From assembly GCA_036023115.1 (NCBI GenBank), contig JAYKKT010000055.1, positions 11,290,501-11,354,500 of the forward strand: DNA of 64,000 bases, in the 5' to 3' direction. Shown piece by piece: positions 11,941 through 21,861 of the stretch; positions within the stretch are counted from its first letter, which is position 1, and each line of letters opens with the position of its first letter. Origin of the DNA: Brasenia schreberi (lineage: Eukaryota > Streptophyta > Magnoliopsida > Nymphaeales > Cabombaceae). The position numbers and the translations under genes are program-made. Under the pieces are notes generated by a model. The model did not search any database. It saw only the letters and a program-made list of their open reading frames with translations, and was not told the DNA's origin.

Positions 11941-12248
11941 TGCATGAGAAATCCGTCAACTCTCCTGCTAGTTGTGGCTTTCTATCGATGTCCTGGAGTC
12001 CTTTGTTCTTCTTCTTGTTCTGGTATGCAGCAACAACGAAACAGGTATGTGTTAAAGTCTTTTTTCCGGGTTTCCTTTCTGTAGGGTTTGCCTAGGAGGA
12101 AGCTCAGTTTCTCTCTGTTTTCCGATGTTTCTCTATATATTGTTCTTATGTGCTGCTCTCTCCCACATCCCATCCACAGATAACGGTTGGATGGCCAGTC
12201 AAGCCGTTTCTATGCTGGGGTTGCCGAGAATGGCCATATTTCCTTACA
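11941..12248 (-). repeat. 5' LTR of the copia element (right copy)
   Basis: On the plus strand it runs from TGCATGAGAAATCCGTC to TTCCTTACA, matching the left LTR but about 143 bp shorter because of an internal deletion after TGCTGCTCTCT (near 12160). Its right edge abuts ACAGA, the target-site copy that continues the receptor exon. Confidence 0.9.
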
Positions 12249-13047
12249 ACAGAAAGATCCACTTGAGTGTTTGGATTCTTGGGAAAGAGCATCCACTGAT
12301 TCAAATGGTTGCCCCAATGATCGAATGCAAAACTGGTTATGTTGCCAATATCACATTGTTGGATTCGGGTTTGGGGGGGACTGTCGATTTCTCGTCTATA
12401 AGTAGATTGACGATGCTGAGCAATTTCTCAATTCGTAACAACAGTTTCAGGGGTACTCTCGCAGCAGATATCGGGTTGATCGTGTCACTCCAGTATCTAG
12501 ATCTGTATGGTAACTCCATGGAAGGACAGCTACCTCCCAGTCTTACCAATTTGCAGAGTTTGGTTTACCTGAACCTGTCATCAAATAATTTCAGTGGAAA
12601 TCTCCCTTCAGGCTTTGAGAGGCTCCACCAATTGAAGTATATTGATCTGCATTCTAACAATTTGGAGGACGACATTGGAAGCTGGCTTCCTGAGTTGCAA
12701 AATGCGATTCATGTTGATCTCAGCTTCAATATGTTCCATGGATCGTTGCCAAGAAATGTGAATAACCTCACGTTTACTGAAGTGATCCAGCACCTTAATA
12801 TCAGCCACAATCAGTTGTCAGGGCAGCTATTCACTCGTGGTCTGAATCCATTATTTTGATAGTTTGGAAGTGTTTGATGCAAGTTATAATCAACTCACTG
12901 GGGAGATATTAGGTTTTGCTTCCATGGTTGCTCTTCAAACTTTGCAGCTTCGGAGTAATAAATTTTCTGGGAACTTGCCTATCCAACTTCTTAAAGAGAG
13001 TTCTATGGTTTTGACTTATCTTGGTCTTAGTCTCAACCACTTTCAAG
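12249..13047 (+). pseudogene. Exon 1, 3' part: LRRNT cap and first LRRs
   Basis: After the target-site copy the frame reads KDPLECLDSWERASTDSN then GCPND. A net 11-nt loss near 12320 removes the conserved W-x-G-V segment of the LRRNT cap and shifts frame. The second frame (CKTGYVANITLLDSGLGGT onward) gives about seven LRRs with the plant LxxLxxLxLxxNxLxGxxP spacing, to LNISHNQLSGQ. A one-base break at 12858 precedes DSLEVFDASYNQLTGE and two more repeats. The exon ends with CAAG before GTGATC at 13048. Phase is kept with the next exon (Q-G-P). Confidence 0.92.
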
Positions 13048-14290
13048 GTGATCTGACATGCTTCTTATTCTCCTATTACTGTTATTGAAGTTGCTGAATT
13101 TTGTCATTATTCTTGTTTTTCACACTGGTAAAATTTATTCATGAATCTAGTTAGCTGCTGGGAGTTATGAAAAGGAAACATGTGAAGAATTTCATATTGC
13201 AGCCAATTCTATCTTCCTTTTGTTCTTCAAAGTCTTTTCACTCAACCATTTGCTGTGAAGGAGTTTGACTAAGTTTTTCTGAATTTGATTGTAATCTGGA
13301 AAATTTTAAAGCTCACAAGCATGAGGAAATTGAATCCTAGGATGAAGGGCCCACTTCCACTAGGAATTATGTATGTCTGAGGCTATGAGAGTAAACATGG
13401 ATCATCCGTGTAACTTATCTTCACTCATCATCCATATGTAGTATTATTCTCAAAAGATGGAGTACCTAAGTAACTTGGATTATTCCTAGTGGACCTTCCT
13501 GAGAATCTCCTTCTGTGTGCATAACCTTAGTTGACGTCACATGTGTGTGTAGTCAGTGACACCATTAAGGTCCTCAATATAAAAGTAATAGCAAGAAACA
13601 CAAAGTTGAGCCTGTAGATGCCTCATGTCTTGGCATTTTTGTAGGAGTCCTTTTCAGTATGTGTGAACGTGTCCTCATTTTTTCAAAGGACTCTTGTCTA
13701 GATCTCTAAGCAGAAATTTTTGTCCTTTATATGGCGCATGAAGTATATGTGGATGCATCAGTCTTGATGTGGTTGTCATATTTAAGTAAGGATGTATTCA
13801 CGGAAACAAGTAATACTAGGGGAATTTTGTGAGGAAGACTTCATTGGCCTCATTTGTAGATGAAGTCTTGAAGCACACACTACTACCTAATATCTAGCAG
13901 TGCTTGTTTATTCCCTTTGTAGGTGAAATACAGTACCATTGGTTACTTGTTGCAAATTAGTCAACTTATGCTCAAAAAAGTCTGTGTTTGTCCAAATCAT
14001 TTTTGCAATTTCAAGTACATCTTGATGAACAAAATGATTGAGTAGACCTTGGACTAGTTGATTTGCCATGCTTCACTGGCATTACTTTTGACTAGTTCAA
14101 TATCCTATTTTGGTGAGATCATTCCTTCGCCTTATTATTCACTATAGAAAATGTAGTTTTTTTCTTCTCTTTCATTTTCTGTTTATTCATTTAGTGGATT
14201 TTTTAATTATTGTGAATGTATAGTATGTGGAGTGGAAAGAACAGAGAATATCCTGTTAAATTGATTAATTGTCTTTTCCTTACATGGCAG
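13048..14290 (+). other. Intron 1 of the receptor pseudogene
   Basis: The donor is CAAG|GTGATC and the acceptor is CATGGCAG|GTCCCATC; splicing joins TTTCAAG to GTCCCATC in phase (F-Q-G-P-I). It is 1243 bp, AT-rich and stop-laden, with no recognised insertion. Confidence 0.88.
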
Positions 14291-15966
14291 GTCCCATCTC
14301 TAACATTACATCTTCCACTTTAAGGGTGCTAAATCTTTCCTCCAATGAACTCACTGGTTCCTTGCCTACATCAGTAGGGCATTGTGCCGTTGTGGATTTA
14401 AGTGATAATGGGCTTACAGGCAACGTGACAGCTTTGCGATCATGGGGAAATTATGTGGAATATGTTGACCTAAGTTCAAACTTTTTGTTAGGAACCTTAC
14501 CAAATGAAACTTCTCTATTTCTAAGATTAGCCACTATAAAGTATCCAACAATTTATTGGAAGGACTGCTTCCAAACATAGTTGGGAAATATCCAAAACTT
14601 ACTGTTGTTGATCTTAGTCTTAATAAACTAAGTGGACCTCTTCCACCAAGCCTCTTCACACCAGCAACATTGACTTATCTAAATATTTCTGGAAACAACT
14701 TCAGTGGGTCAATCCCCTTCATGAACTCCCAACCTTCTCTGTGTAGTCCTGCGTTGAACCAAAGTTCAAGTCTTGAGTTTCTTGACCTCTCTAATAACAT
14801 GTTGAGTGGTTTGTTGCCTTCAGATTTGGGCAATATGATCAATTTGCAGGTGTTGGATCTCAATAACAATGCTTTTTCAGGACCCATTCCTCATGAAATA
14901 AGTAAGCTACAGGGCTTGGTCTATCTTGTTCTGTCTTATAAGTTTATAACAATCTCAATGGTAGTATTCCTGATGGTCTCTCTGCAAGACTTAAAGTGTT
15001 CAATGTGTCTTGCAATAACTTGTCCGGTAGTGTTCCTGGAAATTTGCTGAACTTTCTTGATTCCTCATTTCATCCTGGAAATTCCTTACTAATTTTCCCA
15101 CTCACTCCACCTGAAAACGGGCCAAACATAGATGTCAATAGGAAAGGTCAGAATCACTTGAAGCTTGTCGTTGTAGAGGCACTTATTGCAGGGTCAGTTG
15201 GTGGAGTGATTGTTATAATTATACTGTGTGTGCTTATCAGTTACAAGACACGATCATATCAAAGTGGTGGTCAAGATAACAGTAAAATCAGTGGGAGGGA
15301 TAGCAATCACGAGAGGTCTAGGCCAAATCTTTTCAGACTACAGAAAAATAGTCAGGCTATGCCCACTTCAAACTTTTCTAGAGATCACCTTCTTTCTTCA
15401 GATGGAAGATCATTATCAACAGTTGGAGATGTTGCTTTGACCATTAACGAACCTGTCGAGCAAAGCCCTTCTCGATCCACAACAAAATCTGCCCAAACTG
15501 CAAAATCCTATACCGTAGAGAGCATACCTCCACGTAGTTCAAAGCAAACATCTCTGGGATTTGCATGTTCACCACCTGCTGATGCTTCTTCGTTGGTGGG
15601 AAACCCAGTGGGCTTAAAGGTACCTTCACCAGATAGACTTGCCGGAGACTTGCATTTCTTTGACAACTCTTTTTCTGTTTTCTGCCGAGAAACTATCTCG
15701 TGCACCTGCAGAGGTCCTTGGTAGAAGCAGCCATGGGACATCTTACAAAACTACACTTGACAATGGGCAGATGCTGACGGTAAAATGGCTCAAAGAAGGC
15801 CTCGTGACACGCAAGAGAGAATTTGCTAGGGAAGCAAAAAAGCTTGGGAGCATCAGTCATCCACATATTGCTACTCTCCGTGGCTATTATTGGGGTCCAA
15901 GGGAACATGAGAAGCTCATTTTGTCTTATTATCTCGATGGAGAGAGTTTGGCTCAATACCTCTTTG
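14291..15966 (+). pseudogene. Exon 2: distal LRRs, transmembrane helix, juxtamembrane linker, kinase N-lobe
   Basis: LRRs continue from ISNITSSTLRVLNLSSNELT, with a one-base deletion near 14553 and an 8-bp insertion (AAGTTTAT) near 14937 that duplicates flanking TTATA text. They run to LLNFLDSSFHPGN, the conserved end of the ectodomain in this family. A hydrophobic helix (VEALIAGSVGGVIVIIILCV, about 15171-15230) is the transmembrane segment. A Ser/Thr-rich linker ends at SPDRLAGDLHFFD, which marks the start of the kinase region. A frameshift near 15680 follows. Then come KLSRAPAEVLGRSSHGTSYK (in place of a Gly-rich loop), LTVKWLKEG (the VAIK-type Lys is kept) and LRGYYWGPREHEKLILS. The exon ends TTTG|GTAACA. 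Confidence 0.92.
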
Positions 15967-16397
15967 GTAACACCCCTATCCTCTTTATAGCATTACTTAT
16001 TGAGATTTCACAACCCATGGGGGCATTTTTTTTTTGGTTCCAGAATTTTCTAATATCTTAATTAATTTTCAGTATCCTCTTGTGCTCCCAGCACCTATGC
16101 TAGGAATCGGGTTTAGAGTTCCATTGGCAATTTGAACCTTGTCTACCATCTAGCAGCCAAAGCTCTTCTCCCTTGGAGTTATTATGTACTTACTGGTTTA
16201 TAATCCTATACAATTGATATGTTAGTCTAAGGGAAAAATAAAATCAAGTGTCTTGTAAAGGGCATTTTGAGACTTTGTTTATTTCAACTCTGTTGTCCTG
16301 AAACGGTATGAGTTGGGCTGAAATTTGTCAAGTCGTTTGCGTTTACTTTGCTAGGTTTGTCTCTAGTCGTATAATCACATCCATATTTTTCCTGCAG
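15967..16397 (+). other. Intron 2 of the receptor pseudogene
   Basis: It is GT-AG (GTAACACCCC to TTTTTCCTGCAG), 431 bp, and splices G to AGCCCGAACC to give E-P-E-P-R-K in phase. The position between the kinase N-lobe and the catalytic-loop exon fits this receptor family. Confidence 0.88.
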
Positions 16398-16985
16398 AGC
16401 CCGAACCTAGGAAGCTTCCGGCACTAACCCTGGATCAACGTCTCAAGGTGGCCATTGATTTTTCTCGCTGTATAAACTACCTTCACAATGAAGGGGGCAT
16501 TCCTCATGGAAACCTTAAAGCAACCAACATCTTGCTTGAAGCTCCCAGCATGAATGCGTTCCTCACTGATTACAGCCTTCACCGGCTGATGTCGCCTGCT
16601 GGCACAGCAGAACAAATACTAAATGCTGGTGCACTTCGATACCGGCCACCTGAATTGACTATTGCTGAAAAGCCACTCCCATCTTTGAAATCAGTTGTCT
16701 GCTTTTGGTGTTATCTTAATGGAGATATTGACAAGAAAGTGTGCTGGAGAAATAATATCGGCCAACTCTGGGGTGGTTGATCTCACCGATTGGGTCAAGC
16801 TGTTGGCTAGTGAAGATCGTATGCACGAGTGTTTTGACAGGTTAATCCCCGCTGCCGAAAGCCCCTGGGATAATCACAAAGGTCTTGAATCCATGCTTGA
16901 AGTCTCTCTTAGATGCATTCTTCCTGCGTCAGAGAGACCAAATATCAAGGTGGTTTTAGATGATCTAAACTCGGTGGTGCTGTGA
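16398..16985 (+). pseudogene. Exon 3: pseudokinase C-lobe
   Basis: It reads ALTLDQRLKVAIDFSRC, then IPHGNLKATNILLE, where the catalytic HRD motif is HGN, and LTDYSLHRLMSPAGTAEQ, where DFG is DYS. Loss of both catalytic Asp residues is the normal state in this subfamily and is not damage. A frameshift near 16697 replaces the start of SAFGVILMEILTRKCAGE. The tail VDLTDWVKLL to NIKVVLDDLNSVVL matches the family C-terminus and ends at TGA 16983-16985. Confidence 0.93.
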
Positions 16986-17007
16986 TCTCTCCACAAAAGT
17001 AAAGAGC

Positions 17008-17118
17008 TGCATGTACATTATCTACTGATTCAGTGTAACTGGCAATATTGAAACTGTGAGATTATTCACAGATGTATGGGTGTGCATGTACATTATCTAC
17101 TGATTCAGCATAACTGCA
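17008..17118 (+). repeat. 75-bp spaced direct repeat in the former 3' UTR
   Basis: TGCATGTACATTATCTACTG followed by ATTCAG and a TAACTG-type end occurs at 17008 and again at 17083. It lies just after the receptor stop codon and looks like a small local tandem duplication. Confidence 0.8.
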
Positions 17119-18959
17119 AGAGTGGACCCCTTTTAGCAGACATGAAGACGATGATAACTGATGGCCTCTGTTATCGATGCTGATTTTCATTTCACTTGGG
17201 ATCTTGGAGTTGGTACTCTAACCGTTCGTTTTTTTTCTTGTCTTGTCATTCATTCAATTATTCGAGTCATTTCATCTTGGTGACATTGTGAGATTTGGAA
17301 CTGAAGCAGATCAATTGAAGTTGAGTGGTGGCATTGATTTCTTGCGTCTGCTTCCTTTGGTTCCATTTCCTTTTTCTATAACGAGGAAGACCCTTTGAGG
17401 TAAATTTTGTGTGGGGATCAAGCTACTAGCTTAGCACGACCGCATTAATGTCACAGATGTCCTCATGAGGGAGTTTTGGGTACCCCCAAATCAGCACTTT
17501 ATTTTAGCACCGTTCTGGCGCGAGACGCTCCAGCTGTGGTTCTAAGGTCTTCTTAATCTCCGGAACCTCTGATGTTTTCCCCTTATTGGCTTGTCTATTG
17601 ATAAGTTTGTGCAAGTTAAGAACCTTTTGGTGGTGAAAAATCATTTTCTATTCAATCCAATAAACAAGTTCAGAAGTCTCAGAAATTCATTGAAATAGCT
17701 AAACCAATCCGCATTGTCAGATTGCACCAAGGAAATGCCAGAAGTACAGCTGGTTGATTACATGAAAATTTTGTCTTTCGGTACAATTGAGCAGCTAAAG
17801 CCTGATGGGACACCTTTAAATGTCAAATTCATCACCTTTTGACTTGTGAGCTTCCTTGATGTGTTTGTTGTCTAAAAAATCGGGGGAGGATGAAACATGA
17901 ATTCGGGTGAGAGGAGGGGTGAAAGGAAGAGTGAATAACCAACAACCTTGCACCACCACAAGACTTGTTGAAGGACTTGATAAACAATTGAAAACTCATA
18001 TTTCACTTAAAAGAGCATCAAAAGGTACCTCACAGATTTGATAATGGTGTTTTTATAGCTGCGAAAAAGCTTTCTCAGTTGGTCAATAAAAGCGAAGACA
18101 AGAGTTAATATTACTGCTCAATTAACCAATAGACGCAACATTATACTAATTACCCAAATTAGTAGTTAAGTTGTTGTCCAGTTAGCCAATAGACAAAAAC
18201 TAGTTGTTAAGTACATGTTGGAGTGAGACGTCACCTGTCCAAGATCTCCATTTGAGTGCCAGGGGCATGAGGGTCGGTTGGGGTGAACATCATTTACTTC
18301 AAGGTGAAAAAAATCGCCTTGGTTTGTTGAGATTCTTCATTCGGTATATAAGGGATGAGATCCCTAATGTTGAAGGTCTCGTGCCTTCTTTCACTTTCAA
18401 GGCCTTTCTCCAAATATGTGTTACAACCTCTTCTCCAAATGTGTCACAACCTCTGCATGAGTGTCCAACTAACACAAACTTGTCAAACTGAAATGGATGT
18501 ATGCCGATTGCCGGTGGCCTCCTCTGGCAGTTCTCAACTAAAGTTATCAATGTTTTGTAGGCCTAGTAGTCAATGGCGGATAGGATATAGTATTCGAGAG
18601 CATACTGGTTTTCTTTGTTGAAGTAGGTTCAATGCCAGACCAATCCAGGGTAGGAGTTTTGGATTGAAATTGTGAGCTGACATTCTACTGAGATTAGGTA
18701 GCCAAAATCATAGTCGAATCTTCACAATTGTGACATTGTCGATGAGTTAAAGGGCCACTGGAGCCGATTGAATATAGCAACAACAAGCTTACAGGTATTC
18801 TGGAAGTTCAAAATGTTTCAATCTCAATGGGTTCCTAAAAAGATTAACCATTTGGCATAAGTATCCTAAGAAGGATTTTTTGTTGAAAGTAGTGGTAACA
18901 CATGCACGTTGCAATGTTTCAAGTGAATGAAAGTTTAAAAGGCAACACAAGATAGAACC
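17119..18959. other. Intergenic region, no gene recognised
   Basis: Former 3' flank of the receptor pseudogene. Frames near 18204-18620 are short and have no recognisable motif. Short repeats of a GTTAGCCAATAGAC type occur around 18118-18195. Confidence 0.4.
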
Positions 18960-20750
18960 TAATAGTTGGTATGATATTGTACGATAGAGTGAGTTGGGGG
19001 AGCAAAGAGTTTATGAAGTAATAGACTATGCCTTGATAAGTACATTTGAACATTGACAACCATATACTAATGATTTTCATATACCCTGGGTGAGATGATT
19101 ATCACTCTTTATGATGTACATGAGATTCTTGGTCTTCCTATAGATGTAGAGCTTGTCTCGTTAGGGACAAAAATGATGACGCAAAGTAAGGAATACACCT
19201 TAGTTGATTTTCTCAAATTACCTATTGATCAGATGATGTAGGAGACTAGATATGCGTCCATTAAGTTTAGTCCAATTTGAGACCAAAAACATTACAAGGC
19301 ACTAACACCGGAAATGATGACTATACTATTCTTGTTGTAATAAATCGGGTGTACCAAGTTGCTATCATGCATCTATTAGCTCACAATATTTGGATGCTTG
19401 GGGTGCAACAACATTAGCTTATCTATACAATTAGTTAGGTAAAGCTTCCTATAACGAGAAACAACAACTCAACAATCATACTATTTTATTGCATGTCACT
19501 GTTTGTCACTATTTTTAAGTTAATGTAGTTTGTTTGTTTGATATTTAACATATTTATAAAATATTGTATTGGTTTGACTTGTAGATATTGATCTATGAGT
19601 ACTTTCTAATATTTAGAGTAAGCCAAATGGACTAATGGACAACCACGAGCAAAGAAATGGATGAAAAATATCAGTAATAGGTATCTTCTACTGAACAATT
19701 TGCTTTTTACCATCAGTAGTTAGATTTAATGACCACAGATAAGGTAGATCTTGATGAAAATTATACATTACAACACCAATTACTTATTTGATAAAGTACT
19801 TTTGTAATTTGTATTTATATTAAATATTTATTTTATTGTTTATAAAATGCAGATTGAGTGACAACCATATGCTCATAGGAACTACTTGAACGATAACATA
19901 TATGAACTCTTGACATGCCATGGTTGTATTGAGTGCTTAGATATTGTGGGTTCGTATATGCCTCATTATGTAGTTTGACAATTTGACCACAGATGATCTT
20001 GTCTACACCAATAAAACCCGCATTTGCATATAAGTTTGAGAAGGCGTATACATATATAAATACACTGTGACCCACGAGATAGTATGTGAGAGCGACAAAG
20101 CTCATATTGCTTTCGGCCATAATACTTTAGTATTCGAGTATATATAGATTAGTGTGATGACTCCTACATGGATTGGTATGTAGCACAAACACATCAGTTT
20201 TTGCTCATAGGGACAACTAGGTTATTCCTTCTATCGATAGGCACTAAGAAGTATCGATCTTAATACAACTATCCTTAGTAATCATTTACAATTGATTCAT
20301 ATAAAAGTTATGTTTGAATGATTTAGGTAACCTTATTATTTTCAATTATTTTTTATGGTATCTTATCGCCATACACGATATAGTGATACCTGTGATGCAA
20401 CACTTAAAATGCATGCCACGTTACTTGCCGTTGCATCCTAGTGCTATTGAGATACTTGACGAAAGTTCATATCTTGGTGATGTTCACTGAGTAGATGATA
20501 GGTGATGATGAGAATAAATGATCTGAGCTAATTTTTAAAATAATAATCTCACTATTAGAAAATATCTTTTCGATTCATGGTAACACATATATCATACATC
20601 GCACATGGGAGATTGCTCGATATGTGATACCAATGGCAAAAAAGTAGTCAATTCAACCCTATAAAGCATCACCAATGCTACATTCCAATGGGTTGCAATA
20701 ACAAACCCCATGTCTAGTATAAACATTTAAAATTTAGGTACATATGCACC
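18960..20750 (+). pseudogene. Plant mobile domain (MAIN/aminotransferase-like) remnant
   Basis: Across frames the translation follows the plant mobile domain in order. EMTITLYDVHEILGLPIDVE near 19095-19155 matches the family's EMTITLQDV..LLGLPIDG signature. TTLAYLY...LGKASYNEKQQ near 19408-19470 matches AYLYRxLCxAS. DLMTTDKVDLDENYTL lies near 19725-19775. VGSYMPHYVV near 19948 matches the VExHxPDRVxRQFG block. The domain occurs in a few host nuclear proteins and very often inside plant transposons. Many stops make this copy dead. Its position beside a MULE transposase suggests it was part of, or captured by, a MULE. Confidence 0.72.
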
Positions 20751-21099
20751 AATGCCTCAATATGCAAATGCGTTAAAGAATAACATCAATGTACTCTCTC
20801 CAATGAAAACTTGAGAATAAATATTACAATGTGTTTGGATCTCCACAAAACATTCTCTATGAACTTGAGACTAATATGCCTCCCTTTATTTAGATGTTCT
20901 CCAATCACTCGGTACCCACAATTTTTATATCCTACAAGATTCACCAATCGAAAAACATAGAAACAATAAACCAATGTATCTCAACCACAAAAGATGCATA
21001 TGGAAGTCTAATTGATTGTGGAGATGCTAGGGATTTTGAATATCAATGTACTTAGTAAGCATGAGGAATAAGAACAACACTACTTGATGAGGAAGAAAT

Positions 21100-21861
21100 A
21101 CCATGTGAAAGAGACCCCACAACCACGACTACAACCTTGACCATAACCATGTCTAGTGCCCTGTGTGGGCTTACCCAGAGCAACACACATCTCTGTGCTC
21201 CCATGATGATAAGTCTCCATTGATTTTCTTAATGATTGACCTTTGGAACAACGAATTGGTGGCTTCGGATTGTGAAACTAGGATGTAAGCAATCATGCAA
21301 CACTTCAATTGGGTATCTTCATTGTTCTAAAAGTGGATGATCTTTCAATTGTTGAACTAATTCATCTAATTCAACCGCCTCACTTGTTTCATTCTCATCA
21401 TCCTCATTAAATTGGCTAGCTCTAATACTATGTCAAGCTTTTTCAAAATAGATCAATTGATGATAGTTGTATCAGTTGGCCATACTTAAGGACTACATTT
21501 AGTTGATGAGCATATGGTAATCCATGTGATCGACTCAATATGCAACCACAAGCTAATAGATCATAACCAACTATTTATCCATAACTGGCTTCTTTTATTA
21601 AATCAAGTATATGACACAATACTATATTCTCCAAATGTTGAATCAACTAAAAAAACTCTCCAAGATAATGTGTGTTAATGGTTCTAACCTCCTCAAAAGA
21701 CTTCTTGATTTTTATAATTTGTAACTCAATCAATAAATGAAATTGAGTCTAGAGAATATCAAATCAATAGATGAGGTATCAATAAAGCTTTCTTACCTTG
21801 CACGTGCACTTTCAACCTTACATATTTAATTTCAATATATTAATATACTCACAATGATACG
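21100..21861 (-). pseudogene. MULE (FAR1/FRS-like) transposase, C-terminal part with SWIM zinc finger
   Basis: The minus-strand translation, over several frames, gives VESARAR and a helical stretch, LDLIKEASYG, then CGCILSRSHGLPYAHQL. The last matches the SWIM zinc finger CxC...HGLPCAHEL, except that the second Cys pair residue is Tyr. Further on, DENETSEAVELDELVQQLK is an acidic C-terminal tail. It continues the transposase fragment at 24726-25390 and is separated from it only by the solo LTR 21862-24725. The remnant is non-functional. Confidence 0.75.

Larger units (their letters stand above)
7637..12248 (-). mobile_element. Ty1/copia LTR retrotransposon inserted in receptor exon 1
   Basis: This is a 4.6-kb element read on the minus strand. 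Its LTRs are 11941-12248 (5') and 7637-8087 (3'), both starting TG and ending CA on the plus strand. A primer-binding site lies at 11927-11938. Internal order on the minus strand is a gag remnant with zinc knuckle (11392-11099), protease (DSGATRHI, about 11080-11020), integrase (about 10990-10100), reverse transcriptase (about 9650-8780) and RNase H (8540-8204), which is the copia order. Stops and frameshifts lie throughout. The N-terminal part of gag before the zinc knuckle is missing, and the RT box reads YVDN instead of YVDD, so the copy is inactive. The flanks ACACA (7632-7636) and ACAGA (12249-12253) are the target-site duplication with one later change. The LTRs look roughly 80% alike by eye, so the insertion is old. 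Confidence 0.95.
7520..16985 (+). pseudogene. LRR receptor-like pseudokinase (subfamily III, At2g27060/At5g10020 type), disrupted
   Basis: The pieces together encode the full plan of a plant plasma-membrane LRR receptor-like kinase: signal peptide and LRRNT cap (7520-7636 plus 12254-12320), LRRs (about 12360-15050), a transmembrane helix (about 15160-15240), a long serine-rich juxtamembrane linker, and a kinase-like domain (15675-16985). Family members are mostly non-catalytic receptors for extracellular signals. As I recall the family, the closest relatives are Arabidopsis At2g27060 and At5g10020; this was not searched. The copy is dead: a nonsense TAG at 7615-7617, frameshifts near 7550, 12320, 12858, 14553, 14937, 15680 and 16697, and a copia element inside exon 1. 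Splice sites of both introns remain GT-AG and join in phase, so this is a decayed genomic copy and not a processed one. A functional paralogue presumably exists elsewhere. Confidence 0.93.

Noticed and set aside
12125..12250. Apparent signal-peptide-like start MFLYILFLCAALSHIP in front of the LRR exon
   Set aside because: It lies in the copia 5' LTR; the true signal peptide is at 7520, before the insertion.
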